Shown here one piece after another: positions 43,715-52,610 of a DNA stretch of 64,000 nt. The first letter of the stretch is position 1. Each line of letters starts with the position of its first letter. The DNA lies in NCBI GenBank assembly GCA_030248195.1, contig JASAND010030481.1, forward strand, positions 1-64,000. Reading direction: 5' to 3'. Origin of the DNA: Trissonchulus latispiculum. Lineage: Eukaryota > Nematoda > Enoplea > Enoplida > Ironidae. A program made the translations under genes and the position numbers. The notes beneath the pieces were generated by a model, which worked only from the letters and a program-made list of their open reading frames with translations, made no database searches and had not been told where the DNA came from.

Positions 43715-44202
43715 GAAGGACTACTCAATAGCATGCGCGAAATGTGGCCAATGGTCACACAGAGTCTGTCTGGGCTTTACGGTCAGGCAGTTATTGGCTG
43801 CCAACTCAAATGGATGGTTCTGTTCCTATTGTCCTCCCTCCCCACCCAGTACCCTTCAGGGACGCCTGCTCCGCCACCTCCTACTCCAACTAGCCCCCTC
43901 CAAAGTACCCCTGCCGTTGGCTCCCCACCCACTCCTTGCACTGCCGCCCCTGCCCTCGCTGCACCTGCAGCTGCTACTGCTGCTGCTGCCGCGGCCACCA
44001 CTGCCGCCCCTGCTCTCGCTGCACCTGCAGCTGCTACTGCTCCTGCTGCCGCGGCCACCACTGCCACCCCTGCCCTCGCTGCACCTGCAGCTGCTACTGC
44101 TGCTGTTACTGCGGCCTCCGCTGGCCGTCGTAGCCCACCGCCTATCCCTCGCCAACGACACCCCAAAATCAAACAGTCCGCTCGGCCCTTACGGATACTG
44201 CA
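43715..44202 (+). pseudogene. PHD-like finger and Pro/Ala-rich linker of element 2
   Basis: CAKCGQWSHRVCLGF followed by WFCSYC has the C-x2-C ... H-x2-C ... W-x-C-x2-C pattern of the N-terminal PHD finger found in several I-superfamily ORFs. The following Pro/Thr/Ala-rich linker lies in another frame. It includes three copies of a 60-bp unit (about 43941-44120) encoding APALAAPAAAT, and ends in RILQWNSNG, the start of the endonuclease. Confidence 0.7.
43941..44120 (+). repeat. 60-bp tandem repeat, three units
   Basis: Units begin GCCGCCCCTGCCCTCGCTGC and differ by a few bases each. They are in-frame multiples of three, so they lengthen the linker without shifting frame. Confidence 0.85.
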
Positions 44203-45207
44203 ATGGAACTCAAACGGGCCAGTGTCAGCAAAAAGGCGGAATTGGAAAAATTGCTTCACAGCAAAAAGGTGGATGTCCTGGTGCTCCAAGAAACTCATCT
44301 GCAGCCGGCTAAGCCATTCAGTATCAAAGGCTACTCCACATATAGAGCGGACCGTACGGTGAAGAGGAACCCGAATGCCCAGGGAGGCAAAATCGGAGGC
44401 GGTGTAGCCACTCTGGTCAGACATGGAATCCAACACCACACCATCCCCCATCCTGCCTCCGCCGACAAGACCACAGAATCTGTCACAGTCCGAATCTACG
44501 AAGGCAGGCAACTGACTATCACGAACATCTATGTTCCGCCGGTGGTTAGATCGCCGGGTGACGGTAGACAGCAGCTGTTCGACCCTTCCTCCCTGCCGGC
44601 CTGCAGGGGGTCACTGGTTCTAGGTGACATCAATGGACATAGCCCCTTATGGGACAACTCCACTCACTCAGCAGATGCAGTGGGTGACGCCTTCGAAGCC
44701 TGGATAGAGGCCAAAGGCCTTGTCCCGGTAAACGATGGATCGAGGACGCGAACCAACCCCGTCACCGGGAACGGCTCAGCACCTGATGTCTCAGCTGCCC
44801 ATTCTTCCCTAGTCCTTTCCATCAGCTTGGCGGTGGACGCTTCGCCTGGAGACTCGGACCACCACCCAATCTGGCTGTCGATTGACGCGGCTGGACCGCG
44901 TGTGAAGAAGAAAATCAAGCACCAGCGGCTAGCAAAAACGGACTGGCCTAAATTCGAAAAGCTTCTCGATGAGAAGCTAGCCGACATCAGCAACGCATCT
45001 GACCTAAAGCTCGCCCAGCTAGTCCATCTCTTCAGTAAAGCTGTCACCGAGGCCCAGGACGCCAGCGCCCCCTTTGGGGACTCCAGAACCCCTGTTCCCT
45101 GGTGGAGCCAGGAAGCCGACGATGCCATCAGAAAGCGTGAACGCCTATCCACCGAAGCTCGCCGTGACCCGGCCAAGCTGGAAGATTGGAAAGAAGCCTG
45201 CAGATAA
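44203..45207 (+). pseudogene. EEP endonuclease domain of element 2
   Basis: Endonuclease/exonuclease/phosphatase landmarks: VDVLVLQETHL (catalytic Glu), YSTYRADR, GGGVATLVR, TITNIYVPP, VLGDINGHSPLW (Asp/Asn pair), and GDSDHHPIWLSI (terminal Ser-Asp-His). It is stopped by TAA at 45205. Homologous sequence (SNSKREHWARYVSRLNP) continues beyond with more stops. Confidence 0.88.
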
Positions 45208-46267
45208 GCTAGGATCGTCATCTCTAACTCGAAGCGGGAGCACTGGGCCAGATATGTTTCCAGACTAAACCCTCGAACAGACCCGACTGAGATCTGGAGA
45301 ACGGTCAAAAATATCAGCGGAAAAGCCAAATCAGCGCCGTCCGGAGCATGCCTAGCCAGAAATGGGAAAATCTTATAAACCCCTCTGGCCAAGGCAAATG
45401 GCTTCATCAAAGAATATGGTCAAGTAGCCTCGGTTAAAACTTCAAAAATCAGCTGAACCAGCCTTGCCACCACGACCCGGATGAACCAGAGGAGTGTAGC
45501 CCTTTCACTGCTGGCGAACTGCAGCTGGCCCTGCAGCGGCTAAAGGCGAATGCAGCCCCCGGTCCTGATCGGATCCGCAACGTTAGCCTTAGGCACCTTA
45601 CATCACTGGGCGAAGAAATCTGTTGACCATTTGCAATAGATCTCTCCTGGAATCTGGCTGCCCAGCTGTCTGGAGAAGGGCTAAAATTATTCCTATTGCC
45701 AAGCCGGGAAAGAACCCGTCTCAGATTCAGAGCTACAGACCTATTGCCCTCACGTCGTGCCTGGCAAAGGTCATGGAGCGCCTGGTTCTGGGTCGGCTCA
45801 CATACTTCCTGGAGCGAAGCCAAGCCATCACCAAGTACCAAGCGGGATTTAGAAGACTAAGATATACACAAGATCAAGTCTTAAGAATCACCCAATCCAT
45901 CAGTGATGGATTCAATCAACGAAAACCAGCTCATCGTACGGTTATGGCCCTAATAGACTTCTCCAGGGCGTTTGATCGTGTTTGGCATCCTGGTCTGATG
46001 AAAGCCCTCCTTCAACTCAACGTGCCCCGATGCATTATACAGTGGGTAAAGAATTTCCTGAATGACAGATTCTACGCCGTAGAATTTGAGGGCGCTATCA
46101 GTCGGTCCAGAAGATTTGCCTGTGGTGTCCCTCAAGGGTGCGTTCTGTCTCCCACGCTCTTCCAGAGCTTCATCAACTCCTTGGCCGAGGTCATCACGGA
46201 GGGATTTGAATTCTCTCTCTTTGCGGACGATGTTGCTATCTGGTCTAAACACCCCAGCCCACTGTAG
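45208..46267 (+). pseudogene. Reverse transcriptase of element 2
   Basis: Open from about 45623. WRRAKIIPIAKPGK, YRPIALTSCLAKVMERL, YQAGFRRLRYTQDQ, ALIDFSRAFDRVWH, GVPQGCVLSPTLF and the catalytic FADD in SLFADDVAIWSKH are visible. The stretch 45208-45620 has the missing N-terminal part in two other frames. A stop follows at 46265. Confidence 0.87.
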
Positions 46268-46326
46268 CGGCGGGCCATATACAAGAAGCCCTCAACGCCA
46301 TTGAGAAGTGGCCAGAACTCAACAAA

Positions 46327-46692
46327 ATGACCATCAATGTCCAGAAATGTGAATGTTGCCTATTCACAACTTGGAATAAGGAGCGAAACTTCTGCCCTGA
46401 CCTGTACATCTGCGGCCAACGGATCCCAACTACCAAAACTTCCACATTCCTGGGAGTGAAATTTGATCCGTCTCTCTCCTTCAGGGCCCATATTGACCAC
46501 CTCATCACCAAGCTACGGAAAAGCAACAACATCCTACGCTCCCTGGCCGGAACGTCCTGGGGATGCAGCAAAGAGAACCTCAGAATGGTGTACCTGGCGT
46601 ACATTGCCTCCGCTATTGAGTACTGCGGGCCTGCCTGGATGACCACGACTGCCCCCAGCAACCTGCAAACGGCTCCAGGTAATCCAAAATGA
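46327..46692 (+). pseudogene. Thumb region of element 2 reverse transcriptase
   Basis: MTINVQKCECCLFTTWNK and FLGVKFDPSLSFRAHI are typical post-catalytic thumb sequence. A frameshift at about 46680 separates it from the RNase H part. Confidence 0.8.
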
Positions 46693-46738
46693 AGCCGCCC
46701 GAGCGATCACTGGTTGCTCACGAGATTCCCCGGCCGAT

Positions 46739-47932
46739 TTGACTGTGAAAGAAGCCGGACTCGTTCCTCTCCATGTTCGGGCCAAAATCCTCACTGCAGT
46801 GGCCTACGAGAAATACCAGTGCCTGCCGGACAACAACCCTACTGCAGATTCCTTCAACTCACCAGTGGCCAGGAGGCTAGTCTCTCAGAAATCATGGAGA
46901 GAAGAAGGTAGATCCCTAGCTACGGAAGCCGCCGTCGCCAACCTGCCCCTGGGGAAACTGGCTGCAGCTAGTCCATTCCCTCCTTGGAAATCTCCGCCTG
47001 GCCTCTCCGTCATAGCGGGGATCCCTGGTGTCTCTAGGAGGAATCCACCAGAGAAACGGAAAGCAACTACGGAATCTGCCATAAGTACCTTGGACCCTGT
47101 CGATATCACCATCTTCACTGATGGGTCGGCACAAGAAAGAACGAAGAACGGAGGAAGTGGAGCCCATATTATTTACCACCGAGAAAACTTGACCAGGAAC
47201 CTAATGGAACCGGCAGGCGTGCTGACCTCGAGCTTCGGTGCAGAACTGAGAGCTCTGGACGCTGCACTGCGCTGGACGCAGGATGTCTCCACCGACGAAG
47301 ACAGGAGCATCAGGATCTTTTCTGACTCTCAGGCCCTACTGAAAAAGTTGCAGTCCGGACCCAGCAGAGCCTCCACGGAATTGGAAGCGTCAGTCTGGAG
47401 CCGCATAGCTGGAATCCTGTCGGCACAACCCAGAACCATGTCCATCAACTGGTTACCCGGTCACTCGGGTATTCAGGGAAACGAGACCGCAGACCGACTG
47501 GCCAACTTAGCCAGTAGCCTCAGCCAATCAGAAACCGAAGTGGACTTCAGTGCGGTCAAATGCCTCATTTCCAGGCACTTTACCGACCAGTGGATTTCAG
47601 GTCTCAGGCCAGACAGACTCTGTTATCTTAACCACATCCCGCGCGCCCTCAGCCCCTCTGAACTCAATCTCAAAAGAAGAGAGAGAACAGTCCTTTCCCA
47701 ACTCAGGGTTGGCGGGTTTACCCTGCTACTAAACTGGTTTTTGTACCGCATCGGGGCAGCAGCGGATCCTTACTGCAGGTTCTGTCCAGGCCAAGAAGAC
47801 ACCCTGCAGCGCCTCATTTCCTCCTGCCCTCAGGCTAACAGGGCCCGTGTTCTCCACCTGGGGCCCATCCCCCTCAGTCCAAGCCCTCTGGGCCTATTTC
47901 GTCCAGTCAGTCCAAACCCCTGGAGGTCCTAG
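46739..47932 (+). pseudogene. RNase H and zinc finger part of element 2
   Basis: RNase H residues are all visible: Asp in IFTDGSA, Glu in FGAELRALDAAL, Asp in FSDSQAL, and His/Asp in LPGHSGIQGNETADR. The final finger is YCRFCPGQEDTLQRLISSC. The frame ends 77 bp before the (CAA)n tail. Confidence 0.87.
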
Positions 47933-48033
47933 CCTTTCTCCGGGAACGCGGACGGCTCCACCCTGGTGGGGCTGCCCGGGTCGATTGACTTTGGTCAAGT
48001 GGCCGGAAGCAACAACAACAACAACAACAACAA

Positions 48034-48440
48034 GGTTGTGATGAATGTCAAGAGATTTACGGGTGTACTATTCCCTCTGATATAGCCAGAAAGCTTAGCA
48101 GAAAAGATGCAGTTTTAAATGTGGAAACTAATCGGGATAACTTTGTTCGAAAGTGTAATGGCATGCAGTACTACACTAGCAAGAAATTTAGAAATGAAAA
48201 TATCTGGATTTTACCATTCGACATTTCTGCTTGTCCTTTGTCCTCAGCTATGGAACTGCAGCTGGAGCTATATCTGAATGATAAAAAATTTTCTACAGCG
48301 GATTGGCCTATTTCGATGGTGGCAATCATTTCGGCGCCCTGGTCCGTTGGAATAACGAATAATGAAAGCCCCCCCTTTATCTGCAGACTACAACGCACCA
48401 GGAGCAACTGGGAGCTTTGCCATTTATACTATTTGACGTA
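48034..48440 (+). pseudogene. Unrecognised coding fragment
   Basis: An open frame without an ATG at its beginning runs from the (CAA)n tail to TAG at 48439 and reads CDECQEIYGCTIPSD, YYTSKKFRNENIWILPFD and MVAIISAPWSVGITN. It looks protein-like rather than random but I do not recognise it. It may be the 3' part of a gene or element interrupted by non-LTR element 2. No continuation was found on the other side of that element. Confidence 0.35.
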
Positions 48441-48651
48441 GCTTCGTATTGCTAAATGCCTAATTTTATGACATGAGTGACATGACTAGTCTATTATTTC
48501 AGTAATGTATACGTACATAAGTATAATATACTTACATAAGACCATGCTTTGCAATCATACTATTAGAATTTGCATATTTGAGCTGACTCTCTAGTCTCAG
48601 CTTAACCTGTACATATACGTATGCTAGCTGTATCTACATTACGTTACCTTC

Positions 48652-48840
48652 TGAAAAGATCCAGCCCAACCAACAAGGCTCTCAGCAATAAAGACACGTC
48701 AGCGTTTTACTCGACAATGTTCCAAAACATCACAAGCTGCAACTACCTGCAGCAACCACTTGAGTAAAGGATCAGATCACACTCAAAATCTAATCTAAAG
48801 CTCTTTTATATTTTTGATTGACACTACTATGGTTTTCACA
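48652..48840 (-). repeat. 3' LTR of element B
   Basis: On the minus strand begins TGTGAAAACC and ends GGATCTTTTCA. 185 of 189 positions match 55425-55613. Confidence 0.95.
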
Positions 48841-48858
48841 TTCCCCCCCCCTCTTAAA
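48841..48858 (-). promoter_or_regulatory. Polypurine tract of element B
   Basis: AAGAGGGGGGGGGAA on the minus strand immediately before the 3' LTR. Confidence 0.8.
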
Positions 48859-49107
48859 AATGGTAGCGTCTATAAAAACGGAAAATGCGACTAAAACAAA
48901 GCTGAGATTAAGACAAACCACCATACAAAAATGCATATTGTATAAATAATCACAACAGAAATAAACAAAAATGACCAATACGTATGTCTAATAGTACACC
49001 GGCTCTGCATAGTTCTTACGGTCACTATATAAATTAACTTTCAACAAAATTTGCATGTAACTGATACAGAGGACCTGAGCATCCTTACAGTTACATAATT
49101 TCATGTC
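48859..49107 (-). other. 3' untranslated region of element B
   Basis: About 250 bp between the SGNH stop and the polypurine tract; AT-rich, no coding content. Confidence 0.5.
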
Positions 49108-49700
49108 TTATTCCAAATTTCCCTTGAAGATAGCTTTCAGGGCAAGCTTTCCAGATTTACTAAAGTGCAAGTCCCCTTCCCTGAAGTAGGCTGGGTTCAC
49201 CAGAAGATCGTGTATCTTGAGGATTTGCACAGTTGAATTGGTGGTCGCGAGCCCTGCTAAAGCAACGTTAACCTTCCTTAGCAAGCTCTGCAAGCGAGAT
49301 GGCTTGCCGTCTGGGCGAGAGTCACAAAGTCTGGGAGGGATCTCACAGAGCAGCAAACGCTGGTTGGGGCGCTCTTCTGTAAATCGCTTGACCTGCTTCT
49401 CAAACTGCGATAGCACGCTTTTAAATTTGCTAGGCATCGGTGTACCCTCTCTTTCATTCACCCGACGATCCGGAAGGCTTAGGTTATTTGTACCTCCAAG
49501 GATCACACACCCTACATACCCTGAGTGACGTGCAAGCCGAGCCACCTTCAATATTGAAGGCTTAGGTTATTTGTACCTCCAAGGATCACACCTTCAATAT
49601 TGTCTGGATTCGAGCACCGGGTACGCAAACCATGTCGTAGACATCATTCTGTTCCAACCCTCTACCTAGCGAATCCGATACTAAGAGATACTTGGGAAAA
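49108..49700 (-). pseudogene. SGNH/GDSL hydrolase domain of the element B third ORF
   Basis: Block I YLLVSDSLGRGLEQ (nucleophile Ser), then ARIQTILKV. After an 80-bp internal duplication (see 49477-49590) comes block III VILGGTNNL, then LLLCEIPPRLCD and finally block V GDLHFSKSGKLAL with the catalytic Asp and His. The Ser, Gly/Asn and Asp-His set is complete, so the ancestral protein was probably an active esterase or acyl-hydrolase. It is encoded directly after the NADAR domain. GDSL-type ORFs have, from memory, been described in some rotifer LTR elements and in CR1-type ORF1; linkage to NADAR is not known to me. Inactive here because of the duplication and frame changes. Confidence 0.82.
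49477..49590 (-). repeat. Local duplication breaking the SGNH domain
   Basis: The 33-base stretch starting GGCTTAGGTTATTTGTACC (49478 and 49558) and the 12-base CCTTCAATATTG each occur twice, about 80 bp and 45 bp apart. The repeat copies part of block III coding sequence into the middle of the gene and shifts frame. Confidence 0.85.
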
Positions 49701-49714
49701 TGAAATTGCCCGTT

Positions 49715-50222
49715 GAAGTATCCCCTGATTACCTCCAACATTTGACCCATGACGTTTTCTCCTGCTAAGTTGACAGAAGTTGACGCTGCAATTTTCGGGA
49801 AAGCGCTGCCTTTCCCTCTGCAGCTCTGTAGTGTGCATCGTGAGGATTGGCTTCGATAAGCCAACTTGTGCCGGTACCGCATACCTTGCCGGTACCTTTT
49901 CTCTCAAAACCTGGTTCTGTTCAAACTTGGCGAACAGGATGCCAAACAAGACGAAATCCTTCACAAGAGACCATTTAGGTGCGAAGCATTGGCTTGTATT
50001 AGTAAAGACTTTCCAATCCTTGGCCATTGATTTACACCGCTTTGGGTCCGGTTCTTGGGCAAGCTGTTAACGAAGGCCATCTGCTTCGCCAATGAACGTT
50101 TTAGCCCACGTATAGCACTGCTCGGCACTCGAGAACTGCTCACCACAAACACAGATTGAGGCGGGATGCATATCGGAGAGAAAGTCTTGTACTCCGTAAA
50201 ACAGCACGGCTTCACCAGTGGC
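49715..50222 (-). pseudogene. NADAR domain of the element B third ORF
   Basis: The minus-strand frame from 50222 reads LFYGVQDFLSDMHPAS, GEQFSSAEQCYTWAKTF, EPDPKRCKSMAKDWKVF, APKWSLVKDFVLFGILFAKF and EQNQVLREKVPA. After a frame change near 49850 comes GENVMGQMLEVIRGYF. These are the canonical NADAR blocks in order (FY...LSNxxP, FxSxEqxYxxxKa, W...KW, V...L.AKF.QN.xLr, GxNxLGxxLmxvR). Defects: one TAA at 50067-50069 and one frameshift. There is no ATG before the first block, and an in-frame TAG abuts a splice-acceptor-like TTTAG at 50223. Expected biochemistry from the family is N-glycosidic or ADP-ribose removal. A role against host ADP-ribosylation defences is inference only. Confidence 0.8.
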
Positions 50223-50243
50223 CTAAACACAACAATTAGTTAA
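50223..50243 (-). promoter_or_regulatory. Possible splice acceptor for the third ORF
   Basis: On the minus strand TTAACTAATTGTTGTGTTTAG gives a branch-point-like TTAACTAAT, a T-rich tract and AG exactly at the 5' edge of NADAR homology. The TAG is also an in-frame stop, so joining to an upstream exon would be needed for translation across it. Confidence 0.45.
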
Positions 50244-50574
50244 GGGGACCTGGACGTCCCAATGATTATGCGTTACAGCCACTGTGACCGCATATTATGT
50301 GCTCATGTAATATTAAGATTTCGCAAGCGGTATGGAACAACGGGTGTCCATGGGTAAAAACACATACACGCACACACAAACAAATAGACATACACATGCA
50401 TGCACGCATAAACGGGTTCAGGTATACTGGCCGGCCAAGTTCACATAAACCAAACATTTATACACACTCAGAACGTCGTTCAATCAGAGTTAAAACTTTG
50501 ACACAAGCAGCATTTATTCGACTCAATCGCTCGTTCACTCATCCTCAAATATACTGACATCAGTCATTCAGTCC

Positions 50575-51730
50575 CGCTGCACATGCTTGATGATTTGGTT
50601 ACTGTGCACCTTTAAAGTCTTTCCACTAATGCTGTCCCTCATTTCATAAATAACTGGAGATATCTGTCGCTTTATCTCATTACCTGGTTGCCATTGTTCA
50701 AGGCCCCTTTCGCCTTGCCCTGGTGGCTTTCAAAAGTACCCTATCGCCAATGACGAACGTCGGCAAACTGGAATTTTTATCGTGCTGCTGTTTCTGGGTT
50801 AGGTGCGCGGTACTCAAATGCATCTTTACCTGCTTATATACTTTAACCATCCCCCGTTCCAACTTCTTGGTGTAATCGTGAGGTGTTGTTTTACTACCGC
50901 CGCAGTTCTCGAATATCGAGGTATCTAACGGTAGGCGAGGCTGTCGGCCGTAGATTATCTCAAATGGAGCAATCTTAGTGGAAGATTGGATACAGGCTCT
51001 TAACGCCAGAGCAGCAAACGGCGAATATAAATCCCAGTCCGTAGCTCTACGGTTGGCATATGTGGACAAAATCCCCTTTACAGACCGAATCGCCCTTTCC
51101 ACCAACCCAATGGACTGTGGATGATAAGCAACCGTGGACACCTTACGGCACCTCAATTGTCTGGCTACCTGACGAAGCATACTAGATGTGAAAGCACGGC
51201 CTTGGTCGGACACCAACGTGCGCGGACATCCATGCCTACAGACAATATCCTCCGCGAAATGTTTTGCAACAATGGCGCTATCCATCTTACGAGTGGGAAA
51301 CAATTCAATCCATTTTGAAAAATAATCAACAAAAACAAGTAGGTAACGATTCTTGTTTTTGGTCCGCGGTAAGGGCCCAACAAAATCTACTGCTATACGG
51401 TCAAATGGCGCAGATGTCATAGACAATGTTTGCAGTGGCGCTTTTGGGCATTTTCCTGTTTTGAATTGCTGACACTCATCACACGAGCGGCACCAAGCTA
51501 TTACATCTTGCCTCAGACGTGGCCAATAATACCGAGGCAGCAGTCGACCCATTGTTTTGAAAACACCAGTGTGGCCGGACGGTGGATAGTCATGAGCCTG
51601 ACGTAATATGTCTCGCTGAAGAGTTGCAGGAACGACTACTCTCGTGGCCCTACCCTTCCAAAAGCGCAACAATATGCCATCCTGAATGACAAAATCTTTA
51701 ATATTCACACCTCGTGGAAGTTCCTCTGGT
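50575..51730 (-). pseudogene. pol: Integrase of element B
   Basis: Zinc-binding HDYPPSGHTG ... CRSCDEC, catalytic core IAVDFVGPL, TLVSDQGRAFTS, and GLVERAIRSVKG (Asp, Asp, Glu). The open segment is 50698-51708; a frame change near 50700 continues into VIYEMRDSISGKTLKVHSNQI, the usual C-terminal tail, ending about 50575. Two in-frame stops between 51730 and 51790 separate it from RNase H. Confidence 0.9.
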
Positions 51731-51789
51731 GGATTTCATTTTTGTAAGTTCCTCAATATCGGGCGGCAAAAGTCATCTCCTAGTTGCTC

Positions 51790-52578
51790 TTATTGTAACG
51801 TCGAAGGTGTGATCGTTCCATCGAAGGGTATATCGACAACAAATACACCCTTACCGGCGTTTGCTATAGGGGACCTGGACGTCCCAGCATTACCCGTATT
51901 CTTACTTACCGGAGCCCTTGACAAGGCATCTGCCACTGTATTTTGTTGCCCAGTTTTGTAGTTTATCGTCATATATCCGTCATACTCTTGAAGAGCCAGC
52001 GACCACCGTATCAACCTATTAGAAGGTGTACGAAGAGACCGTAACCAGCAGAGAGGGTTATGATCAGTAAATACCGCAAAGTTGCAGCCATAAACATATG
52101 GACGAAAGATCTGCAAAGCCCAAACCAATGCTAAGGCTTCCTGCTCAATGGGAGGATATTTCGCTTCAGCCGGCTGCAATTTTCGACTAATAAAACAGAC
52201 TGGACGCTCGCCTGCATCAGTCATTTGAGACAGAACTGCACCAATGCCTACGCCACTGGCGTCAGTGTGTATGATGAAGTCTCTGTGGAAGTCAGGAAGA
52301 GCTAAAACCGAATTGGTAGACACGCTATGGCGAGCATCCTGAAAACTCTGTTCGGCTGATGCATCCCAATGAAACTCTCTATTTTTCTTGAGAAGCTTAT
52401 AAAGTGGATTTGCTATTGTGGCCAAATTTGGAATGAACTTACGATAGTAGGAAAGAAGACCTAGAAACCGTTTAAGCTCCGTGACACTCTTAGGCTGCGG
52501 AAAGTTTGCAATGGCTTCAACTTTACTAGGGTCGGGCCTCAGCTCATTCTCGGATATCACATGTCCCAAATATGGCAC
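51790..52578 (-). pseudogene. pol: RT thumb and RNase H of element B
   Basis: YLGHVISENELRPDPSKV and LKRFLGLLSYYRKFIPN, then RNase H (IHTDASGVGIGAVLSQ, EQEALALVWAL, FAVFTDHNPLCWL, NTVADALSR). It is in a different frame from the upstream protease-RT; one frameshift lies at 52580-52620 right after the catalytic domain. Confidence 0.9.
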
Positions 52579-52610
52579 CGAATTTGCACAAAATACGCAC
52601 CTTTCACTTT

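Larger units (their letters stand above)
43703..48033 (+). mobile_element. Non-LTR retrotransposon with PHD finger and RNase H (element 2)
   Basis: Plus-strand order: PHD-like finger, Pro/Ala-rich linker, EEP endonuclease, reverse transcriptase, RNase H, Cys-rich finger, then a (CAA)n tail at 48009-48033. It is GC-rich against the AT-rich surroundings. Several frameshifts and stops make it inactive. It is related to, but a different subfamily from, element 1. The 5' end coincides with the end of block B copy 2; I found no target duplication. Confidence 0.9.

Noticed and set aside
44000..44510. Minus-strand Ala/Gly-rich ORF of 242 residues
   Set aside because: Antisense shadow of the retrotransposon linker repeats and endonuclease.
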